From the NCBI GenBank assembly GCA_965222315.1, contig OZ244951.1, forward strand, positions 1,922,001 through 1,986,000: a stretch of DNA of 64,000 bases. The letters are read 5' to 3'. The notes beneath the pieces are model-generated. The model did not search any database and was not told the origin of the DNA. It saw nothing but the letters and a program-made list of their open reading frames with translations. The stretch comes from JACKII01 sp965222315 (GTDB lineage: Bacteria > Pseudomonadota > Alphaproteobacteria > Bin95). Made by a program: the position numbers and the translations under genes. Each line of letters opens with the position of its first letter. Position 1 is the first letter of the stretch. Of the stretch, positions 36,552 to 43,660 are shown piece after piece.

Positions 36552-36616
36552 GGGCGTGTTTTTCCTCTGATTGCGATTTTGGTTGAAGACCATGCTCGCG
36601 CGGGGAGCGACAGGCG

Positions 36617-37030
36617 TCAAACCCAAACCACCTGCGCGCTCGCTCCCACATCCGCGAGGAAGCCGACGACGCCAGTGACTTCGACGCCTTCCGGTGCGGT
36701 CGCGCCTGCAGCGAGCAGGCCAGTGTCGCAGGCCTGGAATGTTGCGCCGAGGGCTTCCAGGCTCTCCCAGAGTTCGTCGAACCCGGCGATGCCCTTGGCC
36801 TGCAGGGCGTCGTCATAGTCTGAGGCGCTGGTCCCATCTTCGGCGGGGAGGAGGGCGGTGGCACCCTCGAACGCCCGGCAGCCGGCCATGGTGAAGAACA
36901 GGGTCACGTCCCGGCCCATCGCCAGCGCCCCCGTTGCAAACAGGAGGGCGTAGTGGACGCGGTCTACCGCGCCGCTCTGCAATACCAGGGCGAGGGGAGG
37001 CTTTACCGGTAAAGCGCCACCGTCACTCAT
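36617..37030 (-). CDS. DsrE-family protein
   Basis: 137-aa protein of the DsrE/DsrF/TusD fold. LALVLQSGAVDRVHYALLFATGALAMGRDVTLFFTMAGCRAFEG is the N-terminal half, where the family usually begins; the Cys in MAGC and a second in FQACDTGLLAAG may be the sulfur-carrying residues. It starts inside the moeB 3' end (8-bp overlap), so it is likely coupled with it. The pairing of an E1-like adenylyltransferase with a DsrE protein suggests persulfide transfer. Confidence 0.82.
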   Translation of the reverse strand: MSDGGALPVKPPLALVLQSGAVDRVHYALLFATGALAMGRDVTLFFTMAGCRAFEGATALLPAEDGTSASDYDDALQAKGIAGFDELWESLEALGATFQACDTGLLAAGATAPEGVEVTGVVGFLADVGASAQVVWV

Positions 37031-37817
37031 GGCCGGACAGGTCCCGGATCGTGGGTTGCTCGCCGCAGAGGGCGCAGGCGGGGTTCTTGTTCAGCTTGAT
37101 CTTTTGCCATTCGGTGTAGAGGCCGTCATACATCATGAAGCGGCCCGAAAGGCTTTCGCCCAGCTCGAGGATTTCCTTCAGCACCTCGACCGCCTGCTGC
37201 ACGCCGACGGCACCTGCGACCGCGCCGAACACGCCGGCCTCCGAACAGCTTGGCACGGTGCCGGGGGCGGGCGGCTCCGGGAACAGGCAGCGGTAGCAGG
37301 GATGGCCGTCGCCCAGGTGGGACTTGAACACCGAAAGCTGCCCCTCGAAGCGCAGCAGCGCGCCGGAAACCAGCGTCTTGCCCGCCAGATGGCAGGCATC
37401 GTTCAACAGGTAGCGGGTCGGGAAATTGTCGGTGCCGTCGGCGACGACGTCGTATTGCGTGATGATATCGAGGGCGTTCTGGGCGGTGATCCGCTCCCGG
37501 TAGACATCGACCTGCACGTCCGGGTTCAGGTCGCGGATCATGCGGGCGGCGCTTTCAACCTTCGGCGTATCGATGTCCTGCGTGCGATGGATCACCTGGC
37601 GCTGAAGGTTGGAGAGATCGACCGTGTCGGCATCGATCACGCCCAGCCGGCCGACGCCTGCGGCCGCCAGATATTGCAGCATCGGCGCGCCTAATCCGCC
37701 CGCGCCGACGACGAGTACGGATGATTGCAGGAGCTTTTCCTGGCCCACGCCGCCGACTTCCGGCAGCAGGATGTGGCGGGAGTAGCGCTCCAGTTGGTCG
37801 TCGGTCCAGTCGGTCAT
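37023..37817 (-). CDS. moeB: Sulfur-carrier adenylyltransferase MoeB/ThiF
   Basis: 264 aa from ATG 37817 (MTDWTDDQLERYSRHILLPEVGG). E1-like enzyme that adenylates the C-terminal Gly-Gly of MoaD or ThiS. GAGGLGAP nucleotide loop, DLSNLQRQVIH, DGTDNFPTRYLLND, zinc CxxC pairs CYRC and CALC, and VPSCSEAGVFG with the likely catalytic Cys. It lacks the C-terminal rhodanese domain of MoeBR. Its ATG overlaps the dut stop (ATGA). No moa or thi genes are near, so the partner carrier is unknown. Confidence 0.92.
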   Translation of the reverse strand: MTDWTDDQLERYSRHILLPEVGGVGQEKLLQSSVLVVGAGGLGAPMLQYLAAAGVGRLGVIDADTVDLSNLQRQVIHRTQDIDTPKVESAARMIRDLNPDVQVDVYRERITAQNALDIITQYDVVADGTDNFPTRYLLNDACHLAGKTLVSGALLRFEGQLSVFKSHLGDGHPCYRCLFPEPPAPGTVPSCSEAGVFGAVAGAVGVQQAVEVLKEILELGESLSGRFMMYDGLYTEWQKIKLNKNPACALCGEQPTIRDLSGHE

Positions 37818-38281
37818 GATGTCATCCCCGTAGAGCCGAAGCCGCCTGCGCCGCGTGCGGTTTCGTCGAGGTCGTCCACCTCCTGCCACACCGCGCGCGT
37901 GACGGGCGCGAACACCATCTGGGCGATGCGGAGGCCGCGTTCGACCGTGAAGGGCGCGGAACCCAGGTTGATGACGATGCAGCCGATCTCGCCCCGGTAG
38001 TCGGCGTCGATGGTGCCCGGGGCGTTCAACAGGGAAATGCCGTGGCGCAGCGCCAGGCCGGAGCGGGGGCGGACCTGGGCCTCATAGCCGGAGGGCAGCG
38101 CGATGGCGATGCCGCAGGGGATCAGGGCGCGCTCGCCCGGATCGAGTTTGACCGGCGCGCCGGCAGGCAACGCGGCCAGCAGGTCGCAGCCTGCGGCGTC
38201 CGCGGTTTCGTATTTCGGCAGCGGCAGTTCTGCGGCGTCGTCCAGGATCTGGATTTTGACGGGAATTGTTGCAGGGCTCAC
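37814..38281 (-). CDS. dut: dUTP diphosphatase
   Basis: 155-aa trimeric dUTPase that hydrolyses dUTP to dUMP. All five motifs are visible: DAAGCDLLA, PRSGLALRHG, GTIDADYRGEI with the catalytic Asp, ERGLRIAQMVF and the C-terminal RGAGGFGSTG arm. The start overlaps the coaBC stop by 4 bp and the stop overlaps the moeB start by 4 bp. The coaBC-dut order is widely conserved in proteobacteria. Confidence 0.97.
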   Translation of the reverse strand: MSPATIPVKIQILDDAAELPLPKYETADAAGCDLLAALPAGAPVKLDPGERALIPCGIAIALPSGYEAQVRPRSGLALRHGISLLNAPGTIDADYRGEIGCIVINLGSAPFTVERGLRIAQMVFAPVTRAVWQEVDDLDETARGAGGFGSTGMTS

Positions 38282-39540
38282 TCGGCGGCCTCGGAGGGGG
38301 ATGTGGCAAAGGCTTCGGCGATGCGGGCTGCGAGGCGTTCGGCGACTTCCGCCTTGCTCATGCGAGGCCAGTCCTCGACGGAGTTGGGACCCACCAAATG
38401 CACCGTGTTGTCGGCGCCGCCGAAGGTGCCGGTGCCGGGCGAAACATCGTTTGCCACCAGCCAGTCGCAGCCCTTGCGCGCGAGCTTGGCGCGGGCGTAC
38501 TCGACGACGTTGCCGGTTTCGGCCGCGAAGCCGACCACCAGCTTGGGCCGCGCGTTCCCAGCCTGGCCGAGACTGGCCAGAATGTCTGGGTTTTCCACCA
38601 ATGCGAGGCCCGGCGGGCCGCAGGCGCCCTTCTTAATCTTCCGGTCAGCATCCCGGTCGACGCGCCAGTCGGCGACGGCGGCGGCACAGACGGCGATGTC
38701 AGCGGGGAGTGCCGCATGGCAGGCCGCGTACATCTGGCGGGCGCTCTCAATGCGGACGACGTGGACATCGGGCGGGTCCGGCTCGCCGGTCGGGCCGGAG
38801 ATGAGGGTGGTGCGCGCGCCGAGCCTTGCCAGGGCGCCAGCGATGGCGTGGCCCTGCTTGCCCGAGGAACGGTTGCCGATATAGCGGACGGGGTCGATGG
38901 CCTCCCAGGTCGGGCCGCTGGTGACAATGGCATGGCGGCCCGCGAGGGGGCTTGGTGCCGGAAGTTCCTTCGCCGGGCCCAGCAGGGTCTTGGGCTTGCC
39001 TGCGAAGAAGTCCTCGATGGCGGCGACGATGTCCATGACTTCAGCCAGCCGACCCGTGCCAGTCTCCCCGCAGGCGAGATTGCCCGCGCCCGGGCCGACG
39101 CGGAGCACGCCGCGGCCCTCCAGCGTCAGCATGTTGGCCTGGGTTGCCGGGTGCTGCCACATCATCACGTTCATGGTCGGACAGACCATCACCGGCTTGT
39201 CGGTCGCGAGCAGGGCAGTGGAAGCCAGATCGTCGGCGAGGCCGTTCGCCATCTTGGCCAGCAGGTCGGCGGAGGCAGGGCAGACCACGACCAGGTCGGC
39301 TTCGCGGGAGAGCCGGATATGGCCCATCTCGGCCTCATCCGTCAGGCTGAACAGGTCCTGGTAAACCTTGTTCTCGCTGAGCGCGGCGACGGAAAGTGGG
39401 GTGACGAACTGCGCCCCGCCCTTGGTCAGCACGCAACGCACATCACAGCCGCGCTCGCGCAGCCGGCGGATCAGATCCAGGGAGCGGTAAGCAGCAATGC
39501 CGCCCGCGATGATCAGGAGGATGCGTTTTCCGGTGAGCAT
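38278..39540 (-). CDS. coaBC: Phosphopantothenoylcysteine synthetase/decarboxylase
   Basis: 420 aa from ATG 39540 (MLTGKRILLIIAGG). Bifunctional enzyme of CoA synthesis. The N-terminal CoaC flavoprotein has GGIAAYRSLDLIRRLRERG, PTMNVMMWQHPATQ and the catalytic Cys in GNLACGETGTGRLAE. The C-terminal CoaB has TSGPTWEAIDPVRYIGNRSSGKQGHAIA and FAAETGNVVEYA with CTP-binding lysine blocks. It heads a coupled operon (coaBC-dut-moeB-dsrE, perhaps SDR). A family-1 repeat lies immediately upstream. Confidence 0.96.
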   Translation of the reverse strand: MLTGKRILLIIAGGIAAYRSLDLIRRLRERGCDVRCVLTKGGAQFVTPLSVAALSENKVYQDLFSLTDEAEMGHIRLSREADLVVVCPASADLLAKMANGLADDLASTALLATDKPVMVCPTMNVMMWQHPATQANMLTLEGRGVLRVGPGAGNLACGETGTGRLAEVMDIVAAIEDFFAGKPKTLLGPAKELPAPSPLAGRHAIVTSGPTWEAIDPVRYIGNRSSGKQGHAIAGALARLGARTTLISGPTGEPDPPDVHVVRIESARQMYAACHAALPADIAVCAAAVADWRVDRDADRKIKKGACGPPGLALVENPDILASLGQAGNARPKLVVGFAAETGNVVEYARAKLARKGCDWLVANDVSPGTGTFGGADNTVHLVGPNSVEDWPRMSKAEVAERLAARIAEAFATSPSEAAE

Positions 39541-39571
39541 GGTACGTGCCTGCCTTGACTCAAAAAAAACT

Positions 39572-39675
39572 TCATCCTGAGTAGCACCGGCCAAGGGCCG
39601 GGGCGTATCGAAGGGCCGACTTTTGCCTGACCAAGCCGCCCCTTCGATACGCCGCTGCGCGGCTACTCAGGATGA
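39572..39675. repeat. Palindromic intergenic repeat, family 1, copy D
   Basis: TCATCCTGAGTAGC (39572-39585) and GCTACTCAGGATGA (39662-39675), exact inverted complements, with pairing interior GCGTATCGAAGGG / CCCCTTCGATACGC. It fills most of the gap between coaBC and the MmgE/PrpD gene. Confidence 0.9.
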
Positions 39676-39689
39676 GACGTACCAAGATG

Positions 39690-41057
39690 TCAGCCGATCC
39701 GGGTGCGGCCGGCCCATTCGCTCATATTGGTCTGGGTTTCCAGACCGGCAATGGCGGCGACCAGGGTGTCGGCTTCGGCATCACCCACCAGGGGGCCGGC
39801 AAGCGCCCGGAACTTCTTGGCCAGTTTGGCTTCCTGTTCGCCCAGGTCGCGCATGGGCTGGCCGATGTCGAAGTCCTGGCGCAAGACCTTGCCGTCTTTC
39901 TGGGTGACGGTGACTTCGGCGTAGAACTTCTCGATGTCGTCCCGGCCTTCGACGACGACTTTCTTACGGAGGTCGGCGACGCCCGGCACCTCGAAGCTGT
40001 CGTCCATGTACAGTTCCAGGCTACCATCCGCCTTGTCCAGCAGACCCAGCGACACGTTGTGGGCGAGGGAGAACTTGGCTTCCAGGCCGCTCTTTGGCTC
40101 AGCGATGTCACACATGCCGATGGCATTTTGCGGAACGGCAACCTCGATCTTTTCGACCAGTGCCGGATCGAAGCCTTCCTGCAGGCGCAGGCGCAGCGCG
40201 GCCTCGGTGGGTGCGTGCACGCCGTAGCAGGCCGGGTGGTATTTGAAGAGCACGTCCTGGGTGTGGAACAGTTCGCCAATCCGCTCCATGGCGCGTTCGA
40301 TGTCCAGTTCACCTTCGGCCATGGTGTCGCCGAAGCCCTGCTTTATATCCAGCGTGTTCTCGCGCGCTGTGAAGCCACGGGCGGCAAGGGTGGCGGCCAT
40401 CAGGCCGTTCTGCGCGGCCTTTCCGGCATGCAGGGGCTTGGTCATGGTGCCGAAATTGCTCTTCAGGCCGGCAGCCTCGCTGGCGGCGATGCCCATCGCG
40501 CGGTTGGTGGCTTCGGCATCCAGGCCCAGCAGGTTGGCGCAACCGGCCGCAGCCCCGATGGCGCCGATGGTGCCGGTGGAGTGCCAGCCGCGGGCATAGT
40601 GGCCCTTGCTCATCATGGCGCCGATGCGCGCCAGGGTTTCCACACCGGCGACGAAGGCGGTGATGACGGCCTTGCCGTCCTTGCCATGGCGTTCCGCCAA
40701 AGCCAGGACGGCCGGCATAACGGCGACGGTGGGGTGGCCGGTGAACACACCCAGCACATCGTCATAATCCAGCGCGTGGGCGGCGGAGCCATTATACAGC
40801 GCGGCCTGGTTGGCGCTGGTCTTGTCGCCGAGGCCGATCAGGGTGGCGTGCTTCGCGCCGCCTTCATCCTCAATCTGCGCGGCGAGCATCTGGCTTAGCG
40901 GCTCACTTTTGCCTGCCAGTGCAACGCCGACCATATCCATCAGGCAATGGCGGGCAACGGTGCGCGCCTCCGCCGGGATTTGGTCGAAGGTGAGGGTGGC
41001 GGCGAACTCGGCAAGAGCCTCGGTTACGACGGGTTCGTTGGTGCGGGTGTCAGCCAT
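39690..41057 (-). CDS. MmgE/PrpD-family protein
   Basis: 455-aa member of the MmgE/PrpD superfamily (2-methylcitrate dehydratase, cis-aconitate decarboxylase, immune-responsive gene 1). Blocks: MDMVGVALAGKSEP, NGSAAHALDYDDVLGVFTGHPTVAVMPAVLALAE with the conserved Asp/His set, GIAASEAAGLKSNFGTMTKPLHAGKAAQNG and KYHPACYGVHAPTEAALRL. It is isolated and not next to prpC/prpB, so 2-methylcitrate dehydratase is only one possibility. The C-terminus has a KVLRQDFDIGQPM-type small domain. Confidence 0.88.
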   Translation of the reverse strand: MADTRTNEPVVTEALAEFAATLTFDQIPAEARTVARHCLMDMVGVALAGKSEPLSQMLAAQIEDEGGAKHATLIGLGDKTSANQAALYNGSAAHALDYDDVLGVFTGHPTVAVMPAVLALAERHGKDGKAVITAFVAGVETLARIGAMMSKGHYARGWHSTGTIGAIGAAAGCANLLGLDAEATNRAMGIAASEAAGLKSNFGTMTKPLHAGKAAQNGLMAATLAARGFTARENTLDIKQGFGDTMAEGELDIERAMERIGELFHTQDVLFKYHPACYGVHAPTEAALRLRLQEGFDPALVEKIEVAVPQNAIGMCDIAEPKSGLEAKFSLAHNVSLGLLDKADGSLELYMDDSFEVPGVADLRKKVVVEGRDDIEKFYAEVTVTQKDGKVLRQDFDIGQPMRDLGEQEAKLAKKFRALAGPLVGDAEADTLVAAIAGLETQTNMSEWAGRTRIG

Positions 41058-41199
41058 GGCAAATCACTCCCGGATTGCGCAGGTTTTGGTTGCCCTAAGT
41101 AGTGATGCTGGCGGGGCGTAAGGTCAAGCGCCGACGCAACAGGGACATCGCCAGCCATCCTTTGTGGCTAGCCGCAGAAACTGGGTGTGGCCACATTAT

Positions 41200-41345
41200 G
41201 TGAGAACGACTTGCAACAAGTGTGACCGCCGTCACTCAACGGATGACGAGAACTCATGTAGAAAGGACCATAACAAAAAAAGGCGAAGTTAGAAGAGAGC
41301 GTGCCCGCCTGCCGGTCTTGAGAGCGACCGGCAGGCGGTTTTTTT
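41200..41345 (+). ncRNA. Candidate small RNA ending at the orphan terminator
   Basis: Inferred transcript of perhaps 80-140 nt. The basis is the terminator alone plus an unstructured A/G-rich tract before it (ACCATAACAAAAAAAGGCG). No promoter is certain, and start is a guess. It could instead be a leader of the downstream hydrolase gene. Confidence 0.35.
41305..41345 (+). terminator. Strong intrinsic terminator with no gene before it
   Basis: CCGCCTGCCGGTC (41305-41317), 8-nt loop, GACCGGCAGGCGG (41326-41338), then seven T. A 13-bp perfect stem. On the plus strand nothing annotated precedes it, since the neighbouring gene runs leftward from 41057. It most likely ends a small RNA or a short leader. 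Confidence 0.9.
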
Positions 41346-41463
41346 ATGCCGTCTGCTCGTTGTTGGGACCGGCTGAGGCCGGGTGATGGCAAAATGGGTT
41401 GGGGCCGCGCATGGCGCGGGGCTAGACTGGGCGGGTATTCTTTCCAGCGGGAAAATTCCGGCC

Positions 41464-42495
41464 ATGACCCTTGTTACCGAACACAGCGTGCAGATCGGTA
41501 CGCACCGCACCTTCTACCTGGCTGCGGGGCCGGAAGACGGCCCGCCGGTGATCTTCATTCATGGCTGGCCGGAACTATCCATCAGTTGGCGGCATCAGCT
41601 GGACTGCCTGGGCGGTCTGGGTTTTCGGGCGATTGCGCCGGATATGCGGGGTTATGGCCGCTCTACCGTCTATGACCGGCACGAGGATTATGCCCTGGAG
41701 CATATCGTCGGTGACATGGTGGGGTTGGCGGATGCGCTGGGCATCGGAAAGGCGGTCTGGGTCGGGCATGATTGGGGCGCCCCCGCGGTCTGGAGCTTTG
41801 CCAGCCATCATCCCAAGCGCTGTCATGCGGTGGCGAACCTCTGCGTGCCGTACGCGACGTTGGAGCGAGGCATGGAGGCCTGTCTGGCCCTGGTGGACCG
41901 AGAGACCTACCCGGAGGATGAATTCCCTTACGGCCAGTGGGAGTATCAGCGCTTCTACGAGGAGGATTTCGCGCGCGCAATCGCGCCGTTCGACGCCAAC
42001 CCCTATGCGGCGGTGAAGGCGCTGTTCCGCAAGGGCGTGCCCGGCTTCGACCGCCGCAAGTGGCGGTCCGCCCATGTGCGCAAGGATGGCGGCTGGTTCG
42101 GTGGCCTGCCGGAAGCGCCGGACCTGCCCCGTGACGGCGATGTGGTGGGCGAGGCGGAGTTGCGCATCTATGCCGAATCGCTGGCCCGGAACGGCATGTT
42201 CGGCCCCAGTTCCTGGTACATGAACCATGCCGCCAATGCCGCCTATACGGAGAAATGGGTCAATGGCGGGCGGCTGGATATGCCGGTGCTCTTTCTGGCC
42301 GCGGCCTATGACTACACCTGCGACTGCATCACGTCGCGCCTGCCGGAGCCGATGCGGCAGCTCTGTTCCGATCTGACCGAGCAGACGATCGAGAGTGGCC
42401 ATTGGATGGCACAGGAACGACCGGTAGCGGTTAACGGCGCGCTGGTTCGCTGGCTTGCGCGCCTGAATGCGCCGGTATGGCCGTCTGCCGGTTAA
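41464..42495 (+). CDS. Alpha/beta hydrolase, epoxide-hydrolase-like
   Basis: 343 aa from ATG 41464 (MTLVTEHSVQIGTHRTFYLAAG). The HGWPE oxyanion motif near 38, nucleophile Asp in GHDWGAPAVW, and the catalytic His in ESGHWMAQE near the end all fit a soluble epoxide hydrolase or haloalkane-dehalogenase relative. The lid contains WYMNHAANAAYTEKW with the Tyr typical of epoxide hydrolases. Upstream open codons belong to the terminator region, not the protein. Substrate is unknown. Confidence 0.87.
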   Translation: MTLVTEHSVQIGTHRTFYLAAGPEDGPPVIFIHGWPELSISWRHQLDCLGGLGFRAIAPDMRGYGRSTVYDRHEDYALEHIVGDMVGLADALGIGKAVWVGHDWGAPAVWSFASHHPKRCHAVANLCVPYATLERGMEACLALVDRETYPEDEFPYGQWEYQRFYEEDFARAIAPFDANPYAAVKALFRKGVPGFDRRKWRSAHVRKDGGWFGGLPEAPDLPRDGDVVGEAELRIYAESLARNGMFGPSSWYMNHAANAAYTEKWVNGGRLDMPVLFLAAAYDYTCDCITSRLPEPMRQLCSDLTEQTIESGHWMAQERPVAVNGALVRWLARLNAPVWPSAG

Positions 42496-42611
42496 ATTCC
42501 GGTTGTTATAGAAGTTTCACACTAAGTCCCGGCCCGTATTGCTATTTCGTGGAACATTGCCTGAAAATAGGGCTGCGCCGCACCCTTATGCGACGGCGTG
42601 GGAAGGAAACG

Positions 42612-43532
42612 ATGTCAGACGAACCGGAGGGCCTGGACCCGCTGCAATGGCTGGAGGCCGAACTCGCCGATACGCTGGATGAAGACTACGAACTGGAACT
42701 GTCTGAACCGGCGCTCTCCCTTGAACTGCGGAAAATCTACCGCAAGCTTCATCCGCCGAGCATGGAGAGTAAGGACTATTTCCGAGCGCTGATTGCACTG
42801 CAGGCAGAACTGATTAAGCTGCAGGACTGGGTGGAAGCCACGAAAGCCAAGGTTGTGGTCGTGTTCGAGGGGCGGGATGCGGCCGGTAAGGGCGGAGTCA
42901 TCAAACGCATTACCCAACGGCTAGACCCGCGGACCTGCCGCGTCGTGGCGCTGCCGGCGCCAAGCGACCGGGAAAAAACCCAATGGTATTTCCAGCGCTA
43001 CGTGCCCCACCTGCCGGCTGGCGGAGAGATCGTGCTGTTCGACCGGTCCTGGTACAACCGCGCCGGGGTCGAGCGGGTGATGGGTTTTGCGACCGAGGAC
43101 GAAGTGGAGGAGTTCTTCCGTGACGTGCCTGAATTCGAACGAATGCTGGTCCGCTCTGGCATTATCCTGATCAAGTATTGGTTCTCGGTTACGGATGAAG
43201 AGCAGCAGATGCGCTTTCTGATGCGTATCCACGACCCGCTTAAGCAGTGGAAGCTCAGTCCGATGGACCTGCAATCCCGCATCCGGTGGGAAGACTACAC
43301 GAAAGCGAAAGAGGACATGTTCCGCCGGACGAATATCCCGGAGGCGCCCTGGTATATCGTTTCCGCCAACGACAAGAAGCGGGCGCGGCTGAACTGCATG
43401 GACCACTTCCTGTCGCTCATTCCCTACGAGCCGGTTGAGCACAAGGAGGTCGAACTGCCTGAGCGGGTGTTCAACCCGGAATATGAGCGGGCATCGTTGC
43501 CGAAAGAACTCTACGTGCCGGAGAAGTATTAG
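42612..43532 (+). CDS. ppk2: Polyphosphate kinase 2 family protein
   Basis: 306 aa from ATG 42612 (MSDEPEGLDPLQWL) preceded by AAGGAAA; the longer open frame is not conserved in type. PPK2 uses polyphosphate to phosphorylate GDP, ADP or AMP. Walker A FEGRDAAGKGG is at about 85-95, Walker B/lid is LFDRSWYNRAGVERVMGF, and WKLSPMDLQSR and KARLNC-type RARLNCM follow. It is a single-domain (class I/III-size) enzyme, and class cannot be assigned reliably. Adds a polyphosphate-using enzyme to the ppk1-ppx locus 22 kb away. A strong terminator follows. Confidence 0.94.
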   Translation: MSDEPEGLDPLQWLEAELADTLDEDYELELSEPALSLELRKIYRKLHPPSMESKDYFRALIALQAELIKLQDWVEATKAKVVVVFEGRDAAGKGGVIKRITQRLDPRTCRVVALPAPSDREKTQWYFQRYVPHLPAGGEIVLFDRSWYNRAGVERVMGFATEDEVEEFFRDVPEFERMLVRSGIILIKYWFSVTDEEQQMRFLMRIHDPLKQWKLSPMDLQSRIRWEDYTKAKEDMFRRTNIPEAPWYIVSANDKKRARLNCMDHFLSLIPYEPVEHKEVELPERVFNPEYERASLPKELYVPEKY

Positions 43533-43592
43533 GCTGGTCGGCTCTTAATTCGTCGGAAGAGTGGACGGTGACCATGAGGAGCTTCGGATAAG

Positions 43593-43630
43593 AAAAACCG
43601 CCCGGTTTGGCTGAACCGGGCGGTTTTTTT
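43593..43630. terminator. Bidirectional intrinsic terminator
   Basis: AACCGCCCGGTT stem with AACCGGGCGGTT, 6-nt loop, A-run on the left and T-run on the right. It ends ppk2 on the plus strand and the RTX gene on the minus strand. Confidence 0.93.
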
Positions 43631-43660
43631 GCTTCGTGAAACCGAGCCTGATACGGCGCT

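Larger units (their letters stand above)
41058..41463. other. Intergenic region with orphan terminator
   Basis: About 405 bp between the divergent MmgE/PrpD and epoxide-hydrolase-like genes. Contains ACTTG-CAA-CAAGT (41209-41221), an A-run and a strong terminator at 41305-41345. The true downstream start is 41464. A 47-codon frame (41243-41386) runs through the terminator and is not called. Confidence 0.5.

Noticed and set aside
41243..41386. 47-codon frame
   Set aside because: Reads straight through a perfect intrinsic terminator, so it is unlikely to be translated.
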